From contig JBCCFD010000356.1 in assembly GCA_039029915.1 (NCBI GenBank), positions 1 to 8,551 on the forward strand: a DNA stretch of 8,551 nt, written 5' to 3'. This DNA is from QQUD01 sp039029915. Lineage in GTDB: Bacteria; Chloroflexota; Anaerolineae; Promineifilales; Promineifilaceae. The notes beneath the pieces are model-generated. The model was not told where the DNA came from, made no database searches, and saw nothing but the letters and a program-made list of their open reading frames with translations. The position numbers and the translations under genes were made by a program. Numbering within the stretch: position 1 is the stretch's first letter; each line of letters begins with the position of its first letter. This document shows positions 1-6,076 of the stretch, piece after piece.

Positions 1-1
1 G

Positions 2-1597
2 CTTAATCTTTTAACCATTGGCTTGCTCGTGGTTTTTATCGTTCAGGCCATCTTTAGCTTTGCCCACCAGCTCAGTTTAGCGTTTGTGGGTGAACGCGTT
101 ATTGCAGACATTCGCGTGGAAGTATTTGGCCATCTGCAAAGCCTTTCCCTACAGTTTTTTGCTGACTACCGCACGGGGGAGGTTGTCTCCCGCTTAACCA
201 ACGATGTGTCGCTACTGCAAAACGCCGTCACGAGCAACCTTGTGTCCCTATTGCGGCAGGCTATTTTGCTCGTCGGGGCGTCCATCTTTCTCTTCATTCT
301 AGATTGGCGGCTCACGCTTGTCATCCTGACTGGGGTTCCCATCATGTCATTGACGATTGTTTGGCTGGGGCGCAAAATTCGCAAAGCGTCTCGCGCCGTT
401 CAGGATGCCCTAGCTGAATCTGCGAATGTCGTTGAAGAGACCGTTTCCGGGATTCGGATTGTCAAATCATTTGCCAGAGAACCGCATGAAATTGGCCGTT
501 TTGCCAGCAAAATTAATGACGTCTTTAACGCCGCCATGGAGCAAGCCCGCATTCGCGCGATTCTTTCACCACTGATTGGCTTTATGGCGTTTGCCTCGAT
601 TGGCATCACGCTGTGGTTTGGGAGTTTACAGGTGCTTGAGGGTCGGCTCACCGCGGGTGGATTAGTGGCTTATTTGGTGTATACCCTGATGGTGGCCACG
701 CCCGTGGCCGCGCTGGCCGGGCTGTATGCCCAGTTCCAATCCGCGTTAGGGGCCACTGAGCGCGTCTTTGACCTGCTAGATACGCAGCCAGACATTGTCA
801 GCAGTGACGGTGCGCCTCGCTTGCCTGAGGTCAACGGCCGTGTTCTGTTTGAGAACGTCTCATTCCACTACAACGATCGGGCAGAGATTTTGAATAATGT
901 CAATTTTGAAGCAGCACCGGGTCAAATCATTGCCCTCGTTGGGCCAAGCGGGGCGGGTAAAACAACCCTCGTCAATCTTATTCCCCGCTTTTATGACGTG
1001 CTAAACGGCCGTATTTTTATCGATGACCACGACATCCGCGAAGTGGCAGTAGACAGCCTGCGGCAACAAATTGGCATTGTGCCTCAAGAGACGATTCTGT
1101 TTTCAGAGTCAGTCTATGAAAATATTCGCTACGGCAATCTTGAGGCCACAAAGGAAGAGGTGGAGGCCGCAGCCAAAGCGGCCAATGCGCACGATTTCAT
1201 TGTCAACGAGCTGACAGATGGATACGAGACGCTGGTTGGTGAGCGGGGCATCAAGCTCAGCGGCGGTCAGCGGCAGCGGGTGGCAATTGCTCGCGCCATT
1301 TTGAAGAACCCACGCATCCTCATTTTGGACGAAGCGACGTCCTCTTTGGACAGTGAAAGCGAGAGTTTGGTGCAGGATGCGTTGGAACGGCTGATGAATG
1401 GCCGGACTTCATTCGTCATTGCGCACCGATTGAGTACAATTATGAATGCAGATTGGATCTTGGTGCTGGAAAACGGCCGTATTGTGGAACAAGGCCCCCA
1501 CAGCGAACTGATACAAGACCCAGACGGTCTTTATAATCGGCTCCACACGATCCAGTTTGCCAATAAGACTGATAAGGAATTAACGATAACTTCTTAA
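2..1597 (+). CDS. ABC-type exporter half-transporter (TMD-NBD fusion), 5' truncated by the window edge
   Basis: The reading frame is open from the first complete codon at base 2, so the gene starts upstream; the TTG at 23 is an internal leucine, not a start. The visible 531 residues hold most of an exporter transmembrane domain with at least five hydrophobic segments, including the family-typical stretch FFADYRTGEVVSRLTNDV. The ATP-binding domain follows. Counting from base 2, it has Walker A GPSGAGKTT at 314-322, Q-loop Gln at about 362, signature LSGGQ at 419-423, Walker B ending Asp443-Glu444 (catalytic Glu present) and H-loop His475. MsbA/BmrA/LmrA-type half-transporters are usually about 580-600 residues, so roughly 60 N-terminal residues (the first membrane helix) are missing. 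As a family member it would dimerise in the inner membrane and export a lipid, drug or peptide; the substrate cannot be told. All catalytic motifs are intact. It may pair with an upstream half-transporter outside the window. Confidence 0.95.
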   Translation, partial: LNLLTIGLLVVFIVQAIFSFAHQLSLAFVGERVIADIRVEVFGHLQSLSLQFFADYRTGEVVSRLTNDVSLLQNAVTSNLVSLLRQAILLVGASIFLFILDWRLTLVILTGVPIMSLTIVWLGRKIRKASRAVQDALAESANVVEETVSGIRIVKSFAREPHEIGRFASKINDVFNAAMEQARIRAILSPLIGFMAFASIGITLWFGSLQVLEGRLTAGGLVAYLVYTLMVATPVAALAGLYAQFQSALGATERVFDLLDTQPDIVSSDGAPRLPEVNGRVLFENVSFHYNDRAEILNNVNFEAAPGQIIALVGPSGAGKTTLVNLIPRFYDVLNGRIFIDDHDIREVAVDSLRQQIGIVPQETILFSESVYENIRYGNLEATKEEVEAAAKAANAHDFIVNELTDGYETLVGERGIKLSGGQRQRVAIARAILKNPRILILDEATSSLDSESESLVQDALERLMNGRTSFVIAHRLSTIMNADWILVLENGRIVEQGPHSELIQDPDGLYNRLHTIQFANKTDKELTITS

Positions 1598-1630
1598 GTG
1601 AAACGAAGTTCCTGTTTTGAATAAAACGCC

Positions 1631-1672
1631 AGCTAAAAGCTTCGTTTTCTTGAGGTTCCGAAGCTTTTAGCT
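1631..1672 (+). terminator. 14-bp perfect stem-loop after the ABC exporter
   Basis: AGCTAAAAGCTTCG at 1631-1644 is the exact reverse complement of 1659-1672, around a 14-nt loop. It begins 33 bases after the exporter stop codon. No clean T-tract follows the stem on the plus strand (AACAAGGTTTTCG), so it is either a weak or factor-assisted terminator or a 3'-end stabilising hairpin. The position supports transcription ending between the exporter and the next gene. Confidence 0.6.
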
Positions 1673-1720
1673 AACAAGGTTTTCGATTTAGAAACGCCGG
1701 AACACTTAACTGGGAAAAGC

Positions 1721-1784
1721 GATCGGGGATCAGGGATCGGTGAAATCATACCGACTGATCTCTAATCCCCAATCCCTAAACCCC
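1721..1784. repeat. GGGGATCAGGGATCGG / ATCCCCAATCCCTAA imperfect inverted repeat
   Basis: GGGGATCAGGGATCGGT is followed about 12 bases later by ACCGACTGATC, TCTAATCCCC, AATCCCTAA and CCCC, giving an imperfect inverted repeat built from GGGAT and ATCCC words. It fills the space immediately before the TraB-family start codon and so lies in the probable 5' leader. Short ATCCC-rich words of this sort occur between genes in many Chloroflexota and Bacteroidota genomes (from memory). It could fold in RNA and cover the start region. No recognisable -35/-10 promoter or Shine-Dalgarno sequence is seen here. Confidence 0.45.
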
Positions 1785-1789
1785 AATTT

Positions 1790-2983
1790 ATGGACGAAAA
1801 CGCCACCCCCCCCCCCACTTACTCATCCGACGTGCATTTTGTTGAGAAAAACGGCCGTGATTACATCATCGTCGGCACCGCCCACGTCTCGCAAGAATCC
1901 GCCGATCTTGTGCGCCAGGTGATCGAGCAAGAGCAACCGGACGTCGTTTGCATTGAGCTTGATGCGGCCCGCTATCAAACTCTGCGTGAAAAAACCAAGT
2001 GGGAAAATTTAGACCTGCGCCAGATTATTCGGCAGCGCCAGCTCCCTACCCTGCTGGTGAACCTGCTGCTCTCTTCTTACCAAAAGCGAATCGGCCAAAA
2101 GCTAGGCGTTGCGCCCGGTACCGAGCTTCTGGAAGCAGCCAATGTGGCCATCGAAAACGATATTCCTATCGAACTCGTTGATCGTGACGTCCGCATTACC
2201 CTGCGTCGAGCGTGGGCGTCCATGTCCTTCTGGGAAAAGATGAGCCTCCTCGCTTCCGGTGTGGCTGGGGTCGTAGAGGATGAAGAGATTAGCGAAGAGA
2301 TGCTCCAAGAAATTCGGCAGAAAGATGTGCTTTCAGAGCTGATGCGGGAGCTAGGTGAAGCGATGCCCGCTATGAAAACGGTGCTCATCGACGAGCGGGA
2401 CGTTTACATCGCTCAAAAAACGCGCCACGCTGAAGGTCAAAAAATTGTCTCCGTCGTGGGTGCTGGGCACGTCGAAGGCATTCTTGATATTTTAGAAAAC
2501 AAACCAGACCAAGATTTAGCCCAAATCGAGATCATTCCGCCCCCGTCACCCATCGGGAAGATATTAGGCTGGGGCATTCCGGCCCTCATTATTGGGGCCA
2601 TTTTGTATATTGGGATTACCCAAGGGGCCACGGCAGCCGGTGAAAATCTGCAGTATTGGGTGCTGGCCAACGGCATCCCCGCCGCCATTGGGGCGGCCAT
2701 TGCGCTGGCTCATCCACTCACCATCTTGATTTCGTTCTTTGGCGCACCGCTCACCAGCCTGACCCCCGTCATTGGGGCTGGGTATGTGTCTGCCTTCGTG
2801 CAGGCGTTCTTTGCGCCCCCCGTCGTTAAAGAGTTTCAATCCGTCAGCGATGACATTTCACAGTGGAAGATGTGGTGGTCCAACAAGCTCCTCCGCGTTC
2901 TGCTCGTCTTTATCCTCACCACCGTCGGCAGCCTCATCGGCACCTACGTCGGCGCGGCTGAAATCATTTCGAATTTGTTTTAG
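1790..2983 (+). CDS. traB: TraB/PrgY-family protein with C-terminal membrane domain
   Basis: This 397-residue protein has the TraB hallmarks. VGTAHVS (Gly29-Thr-Ala-His32) sits near the N-terminus, CIELDAARY carries Glu56, and GAGH at 224-227 (His227) is followed by VEGI. These His and Glu residues are the conserved set of the TraB/Tiki/EreA-ChaN-like fold, which has been proposed to be metal-dependent. From about residue 258 the chain is strongly hydrophobic, with about four membrane segments, the architecture of bacterial and archaeal TraB/PrgY proteins of about 390-400 residues. In Enterococcus, PrgY/TraB limits peptide pheromone activity; the role in other bacteria is largely unknown, so no substrate is claimed. 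The ATG at 1790 is the only sensible start: an in-frame TAA lies at 1763 and no other Met precedes the core motifs. There is no Shine-Dalgarno sequence upstream, so initiation may be leaderless or SD-independent. Codons 6-9 contain an 11-C run. Confidence 0.9.
   Translation: MDENATPPPTYSSDVHFVEKNGRDYIIVGTAHVSQESADLVRQVIEQEQPDVVCIELDAARYQTLREKTKWENLDLRQIIRQRQLPTLLVNLLLSSYQKRIGQKLGVAPGTELLEAANVAIENDIPIELVDRDVRITLRRAWASMSFWEKMSLLASGVAGVVEDEEISEEMLQEIRQKDVLSELMRELGEAMPAMKTVLIDERDVYIAQKTRHAEGQKIVSVVGAGHVEGILDILENKPDQDLAQIEIIPPPSPIGKILGWGIPALIIGAILYIGITQGATAAGENLQYWVLANGIPAAIGAAIALAHPLTILISFFGAPLTSLTPVIGAGYVSAFVQAFFAPPVVKEFQSVSDDISQWKMWWSNKLLRVLLVFILTTVGSLIGTYVGAAEIISNLF
1806..1816 (+). repeat. 11-C homopolymer inside the TraB-family start region
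   Basis: Eleven consecutive C bases encode the end of Thr6 and Pro7-Pro9, upstream of every conserved TraB motif. Any one- or two-base length change would throw the whole protein out of frame, and no in-frame start lies between the tract and the first motif. Poly-C tracts in this position are classic slipped-strand (phase-variation) substrates, but they are also common sequencing-error sites. Confidence 0.8.
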
Positions 2984-3072
2984 CGCATAGAAGAGCAGCG
3001 ATCTTGAGCAACGGCCGTTTACTTCACCCAAATTGACAATTCACCATTCAGAACGACCAAAAATCATCTATG

Positions 3073-3097
3073 TCCCTTCAACAGGTTCAGGGCAGGC
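3073..3097. repeat. CCTTCAACAGGTTCAGGGCAGG interspersed-repeat-like word
   Basis: The word CCCTTCAACAGGTTCAGGG plus CAGGC differs by a couple of bases from CCTTCGACAGGCTCAGGG, a short intergenic repeat I recall as common in environmental Chloroflexota and Bacteroidota assemblies. There is only one copy in this window, so repeat status rests on memory, not on the sequence. Confidence 0.35.
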
Positions 3098-3254
3098 TAT
3101 TTACAATTCGTTACCTCTCACCTCATAAATAAAACTTCTAAAACAAAAACACAGAGAAAAGCCAAACACGATCTCCTCTACAGCGCCGCGACTTCGCGCT
3201 GAACAGTCTCAAAGTTACGGCTAAGTGACACGGCGAGATGCCGACCACAGCACA

Positions 3255-3500
3255 TCAAGAGAACGTGTCGTTGTTGGCTGGCGTTTCATTCCACGTCACC
3301 TTGGTGGCAATGGCTTGCTCCGCTAGAGAGTACGTCCGCCGAATTGTTGGCTCTAGCTCCTCAGCACACGTTGCCGTGTTTTTCATTACTGCCTGTACCT
3401 CCGCCTGCGTTAGGGCACGGCATTGGATTTGCACTTCGTCAATTTTTCCATCTCAATGCTCCTAACTCGTATTATCTGCCAGCGACCCAATCTCCAGCAT
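3255..3500 (-). pseudogene. Decayed C-terminal fragment of a LamG (concanavalin-like) domain
   Basis: Read on the minus strand from 3500, the frame gives MLEIGSLADNTS, a stop, EH, a stop, then DGKIDEVQIQCRALTQAEV and further residues to a TGA at 3255. The pattern 'IGSLADNTS...(F)DGKIDEVRIYNRALSxAEV' is the usual last two strands of LamG jellyroll domains (family knowledge). The two in-frame stops (TAG and TGA) and the absence of an upstream domain show a remnant rather than a gene. It runs in the same orientation as the Rhs cassettes, whose relatives often carry lectin-like domains, so it may be debris of an earlier cassette or surface protein. A short open run continues in another frame to 3178, hinting at one more frame break. 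Confidence 0.7.
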
Positions 3501-3551
3501 ACGGCCGTTTCATCACAATCGTCATCATAAACTATGCGATCTTTTTGGAAT

Positions 3552-3820
3552 AATGGCCGTTTCTAACAACCAACGCTTAACGGTAAACAGTCAACGCTCA
3601 ACGAACCCACTAAAACTGAACGCGGAGACGCAAAGAGCGCAGAGAAATAAAAACACCACACCCTTTGCGCCACCGCGTCTTTGCGTTTAATTCAATTTGC
3701 CATACTTAGAATAACGGCCGTTTCTAACAACCAACACTCAACGAGCAACAACCAACACTCAACGGAACGGCCGTTTCTAAAAGTTACTGTTCTGGTTTAC
3801 GGTCGTTTCTAACAACCAAC
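3552..3820 (+). repeat. Four copies of GGCCGTTTCTAACAACCAAC and CAAC(A/G)CTCAACG words
   Basis: Copies of (A)(A/T)(C/T)GG(C/T)CGTTTCTAACAACCAAC lie at 3552-3574, 3713-3735, 3766-3780 (shortened to TTTCTAA) and 3798-3820. They are separated by loosely repeated CAACxCTCAACG / AGTCAACAACCAAC words. Each core contains or nearly contains the ACGGCCGT palindrome. Spacing is irregular (161, 53 and 32 bases), and the units are neither palindromic overall nor uniform in length, so this is not a CRISPR array. It looks like a short interspersed non-coding repeat that spread locally. Confidence 0.75.
3619..3687. repeat. GCAAAG-type imperfect inverted repeat
   Basis: AACGCGGAGACGCAAAG continuing AGCGCAGAG (3619-3644) resembles the reverse complement of 3663-3687 (AACGCAAAGACGCGG, TGGCGCAAAG). 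Only a few mismatches separate the arms, and an 18-base AT-rich loop lies between them. It could form a long hairpin. GCAAAG/CTTTGCG repeats of this kind are scattered between genes in several phyla (from memory). Confidence 0.6.
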
Positions 3821-3906
3821 AGTCAACAACCAACACTTAATGTTACGATCGGGCCTTGCCGCGCACTCATTATCATTTGAACCCAGCCAGAAGCTCACCT
3901 GACCAC

Positions 3907-4012
3907 CTACCATAGCAAAATGAGCGACTCAAAAAATACAAATAATGAAAAGTGGCACGATCAGAAAGACCAACCATACTTAATCATGAAGAAATCGTGA
4001 CAGCTATGGTAG
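3907..4012. repeat. 10-bp inverted repeat CTACCATAGC...GCTATGGTAG bounding 106 bp
   Basis: CTACCATAGC (3907-3916) and GCTATGGTAG (4003-4012) are perfect inverted copies with 86 bases between them, and similarity continues weakly outward. The enclosed DNA carries a 26-codon plus-strand open frame (3920-4000, ATG to TGA, mostly charged residues). A frame switch would let it continue as NHEEIVTAMVADPIM. This could be a small remnant of a mobile element or of a broken short gene. No transposase or target duplication is visible. Confidence 0.4.
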
Positions 4013-4021
4013 CTGATCCTA

Positions 4022-4702
4022 TCATGATACTTCGCTACAAACCGTCACCTCATCACCATCAATTTCAAAATCCGCAAACCATACCTCACTGAGAATAATG
4101 CCTGGTGCATCGTCTTCGTTAAGTTCCTCAAAACTATCGGCTCGAATCAACTGATAGCTATCCAGCAAATACAAGTTTGTTGTTTCACATCCACTACCTT
4201 CTATGCCAGTCGCTTTGAAACCAAAAATTGCAATATGGTTGGGGAATTTGTACACGACCTCTACTCCTGAAAAAAGCGAATAGGAATAAGCACCAACTTG
4301 GTCTGGCTTTCTTAATTTTTCAGTGATTTGGCTAAAATGTGGGTTAGCTCTGCTATCATGAAAGTCTACCCTCAATAATATAGGAATACCTGAATCATCA
4401 AAAAACAATATTTCGTCTGTATTAAAGGTGCGATGTTCCCACCTTATCTTGGTCTCATCTTCATCCGTACGAATCTCACCTAGTATCGGTAACATTTCAA
4501 TGACCATTTTTGCTTGATCAAAATCCAGCGTTTCCCATGGTTGTCCATAGTACTGAATCTCACCCATCTCCGGATTCAAATCAATGATCTCATCTAAGAT
4601 TCTAGCTCTGTTTGTACGCGCACTGCATGACGTGAAGAGGAGCAAAAACGTTAATATACAATAAAGTTTATCAATCGGAAACATATTCTCAGCATTTGTC
4701 AT
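4022..4702 (-). CDS. Predicted lipoprotein, candidate immunity protein for the metallopeptidase Rhs toxin
   Basis: This 226-residue protein has a short N-terminal region, a hydrophobic stretch (CILTFLLLF) and a TSC lipobox-like site with Cys26. It is therefore probably exported and lipid-anchored; the -3 residue is Phe, so the lipobox is not ideal. The rest is acidic and rich in aromatic residues and beta-strand-like patterns. I do not recognise the family. The start at 4702 is supported by a GGAG Shine-Dalgarno sequence (4710-4713 on the minus strand), 7 nt before the ATG. It lies 30 bp downstream of the Rhs-zincin gene on the same strand, where polymorphic-toxin immunity genes normally sit; that position, not homology, is the reason for the call. 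An envelope-anchored immunity protein would suit a toxin that acts outside the cytoplasm. Alternative: an unrelated cargo lipoprotein. Confidence 0.75.
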   Translation of the reverse strand: MTNAENMFPIDKLYCILTFLLLFTSCSARTNRARILDEIIDLNPEMGEIQYYGQPWETLDFDQAKMVIEMLPILGEIRTDEDETKIRWEHRTFNTDEILFFDDSGIPILLRVDFHDSRANPHFSQITEKLRKPDQVGAYSYSLFSGVEVVYKFPNHIAIFGFKATGIEGSGCETTNLYLLDSYQLIRADSFEELNEDDAPGIILSEVWFADFEIDGDEVTVCSEVS

Positions 4703-4732
4703 TAGTTTTCTCCATACCCGAACTCACCCTTT

Positions 4733-6001
4733 CTAATCCGTTACTTGCAAACTAAGAATATAATCACGCGCACGTTCTAATTGTTCACCAGAAGCTATAT
4801 CTGTCGTAGGTCGCAAGAATTCTTTAACGTTCCCAATATCCCCAGTGAAATATGTAAGTGCAAACGCTTGAGCAAACGTTTCAGTGTTTTTCTTTTCTGC
4901 TGCGTCATATGGGGAAATGGGCACAGGGTCACAATAGTTACCCTTACATGGTTCCTCATCGGAAATTTCTGTCCAAATATGTGTACTCCCACCCCATTTC
5001 ATTGTGTGATCATATCGATGTCCTATTTCATGAAGGATAGTCCACCAAGCAGATTCCTCAGTATCGCTGAAAGTTCCATCATACAAAAAGATTGTGCCGT
5101 TACCACTAAGGTGGTGTGGCCTGTATTCAGCTTCAAGTCTCTCCCATTCTGGATTTTTTTCCAGACGACTAATAGTGATACCTGCTATAATGGCTCTGCC
5201 TTCCTCACCCATCCCCGAATCTAAATCTGCAAATGAATCGCGCAATAGGCCCATCTCTACCAAAGTCCAATACCCAGTGATTTCAACGCCATAAGATTCT
5301 TCAAGTTCGCCCCTTAATCGATCACAATGACGATACTTAACTGGATCGAATTCACCGTTGTCGGTTGTATCCGCGCCGCAATGCCCGGTTGGGTCATTAT
5401 AACGAATAGGCTGATTTTCAACATAAGCGTAGCGGTTAAATGCCTGAGGATTTGTTGGATTCGGCACAATGGTATCAGCACTTGCAAACCTACCGATTCC
5501 ACTTACATAAAATCTTGCATTCATGTACGTTAGGCCAATATCGCGGTTTTCGCGGTGGCCGGTGAAGCCCATGTCGGTGTTGTCAGCGGTGGGTGTGGTG
5601 CGGTAGTCGCCAAACGGGGTGTGGCGGGCGTTGCTGCCGCCCACGTAGACATTACCCACATGGTTAACCATCTGGCTTGTACTACCCAAATGGTCAGTCA
5701 GGAAGTAGTGGGTGCTGGTTTCAATAACCGCGTTGCTGTCGTCTTTCACAATCGTCCGCACAGCGATGCGCTGGCCAGCTAAGCTCAATGTAACCCGTTG
5801 GGTGGTCGTGTAGCTCGTTCCCGTTGGCGGAATAGGTGTGTTGGTTGGTGTTGCCGTTGCCTCTACCGTTGAAGTTGGCGTTGGGGTTGGCTGTGCTACG
5901 CTCAGGGATTCTACAGCAAGGTCGTCCCAATATTTACTGCCGCCATTAAATGCCCACAGGCCAAAGGTGCCGCTGGTGATGCGGGTGCCGCTGTCGTCCA
6001 C
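4733..6001 (-). CDS. Rhs-core polymorphic toxin with C-terminal zincin-like metallopeptidase tip (truncated 5' end)
   Basis: Counting from the GTG at 6001 gives 422 residues. Residues 1-32 are the end of a lectin-like beta domain (GTFGLWAFNGG, KYWDDL). A Thr/Pro linker runs to about 62. The Rhs repeat-associated core (LAGQRIAVR, DHLGSTS from Asp103, HTPFGDYRT, GFTGHREN, NARFYVSGIGRFASAD, NPTNPQ) ends at DPTGH, His207. The 215-residue tip carries HEIGH (His324, Glu325, His328; then RYDH) and, 50 residues later, ETFAQAFALTYF with Glu374 as likely third zinc ligand. That layout resembles zincins of the anthrax-lethal-factor-like (ATLF) type, so a peptidase toxin released from the Rhs shell is inferred. 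The GTG has no Shine-Dalgarno sequence and lies mid-domain, so it is not the natural start. Coding continues upstream in other frames, and the fragment is probably a displaced, poorly expressed tip. The next gene, 30 bp downstream, is its candidate immunity protein. Confidence 0.88.
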   Translation of the reverse strand: MDDSGTRITSGTFGLWAFNGGSKYWDDLAVESLSVAQPTPTPTSTVEATATPTNTPIPPTGTSYTTTQRVTLSLAGQRIAVRTIVKDDSNAVIETSTHYFLTDHLGSTSQMVNHVGNVYVGGSNARHTPFGDYRTTPTADNTDMGFTGHRENRDIGLTYMNARFYVSGIGRFASADTIVPNPTNPQAFNRYAYVENQPIRYNDPTGHCGADTTDNGEFDPVKYRHCDRLRGELEESYGVEITGYWTLVEMGLLRDSFADLDSGMGEEGRAIIAGITISRLEKNPEWERLEAEYRPHHLSGNGTIFLYDGTFSDTEESAWWTILHEIGHRYDHTMKWGGSTHIWTEISDEEPCKGNYCDPVPISPYDAAEKKNTETFAQAFALTYFTGDIGNVKEFLRPTTDIASGEQLERARDYILSLQVTD

Positions 6002-6076
6002 GGCATCAATCTGCCAGTTGGTGGGTTCATTGGTGCCATCTTCCCAGATTTTGGCCCGAATTTCCGTTGGGTGCTA
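5381..6076 (-). repeat. Rhs-core long direct repeat, copy A
   Basis: This block encodes lectin end, Thr/Pro linker and Rhs core down to DPTGH. It matches 7729-8436 in the same orientation. Long runs are near-identical, such as DHLGSTSQM, NHVGNVYVGGS, ARHTPFGDYRTTPTADNTD, GFTGHREN and GLTYMNARFYV. Copy A has a linker 8 residues longer (extra PTSTVEAT-like stretch), and one T is missing relative to copy B at about 6067. Similarity stops at the DP(T/S)GH hinge, where the toxin tips differ completely. Confidence 0.85.

Larger units (their letters stand above)
834..3774. repeat. Dispersed highly iterated palindrome ACGGCCGT (8 exact copies)
   Basis: Exact copies start at 834, 1005, 1473, 1851, 3011, 3501, 3714 and 3767. 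Four are in genes, each time as codons AAC-GGC-CGT (Asn-Gly-Arg) in frame; four are in the non-coding region, mostly extended to AACGGCCGTTT. Near copies with one change lie at 3553 and 3799. None is found right of 3774. A random octamer is expected far less than once in this length. Confidence 0.85.
2984..4021. other. Gene-poor repeat-rich kilobase between backbone and toxin cassettes
   Basis: No intact gene is supported here. The stretch holds a 25-bp interspersed-repeat-like word (3073-3097), a small GC hairpin around 3181-3201 (CAGCGC...GCGCTG), a decayed LamG-domain fragment on the minus strand, several ACGGCCGT palindromes, TTTCTAACAACCAAC units, a GCAAAG-type inverted repeat and a 10-bp inverted repeat. 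Plus-strand open frames across 3238-3553 are not genes, because the meaningful reading there is the broken minus-strand one. Confidence 0.7.

Noticed and set aside
23..25. TTG as start codon of the ABC exporter
   Set aside because: The frame is open to the window edge and the first transmembrane helix would be missing; the gene is simply cut by the window.
1740..1922. 60-codon frame overlapping the TraB-family start
   Set aside because: It is out of frame with the conserved TraB motifs; a Pro/Thr-rich product produced by the C-run and ATCCC words.
3178..3255. 25-codon minus-strand frame ending in NFETVQREVAAL
   Set aside because: It looks protein-like, but it is too short to name and begins at the stop of the LamG remnant. 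Treated as possible continued debris.
3238..3553. Plus-strand open frames of 69-75 codons in the middle region
   Set aside because: No ribosome binding site and no family resemblance; the minus strand over the same bases reads as a LamG remnant, so these are shadows.
3552..3840. CRISPR array
   Set aside because: Repeats have irregular spacing and differing lengths, are shared with coding-region palindromes, and no cas gene is present.
3920..4000. 26-codon plus-strand small gene
   Set aside because: It has an ATG and a highly charged product but no ribosome binding site, and a frame switch would extend it. More likely a remnant; kept only as part of the inverted-repeat entry.
4781..5294. Plus-strand frames, one of 147 codons, opposite the zincin tip
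   Set aside because: They are antisense to a domain with clear HEIGH and Rhs motifs. Codon pattern and Cys/Ser/Phe-rich product are typical of shadow frames.
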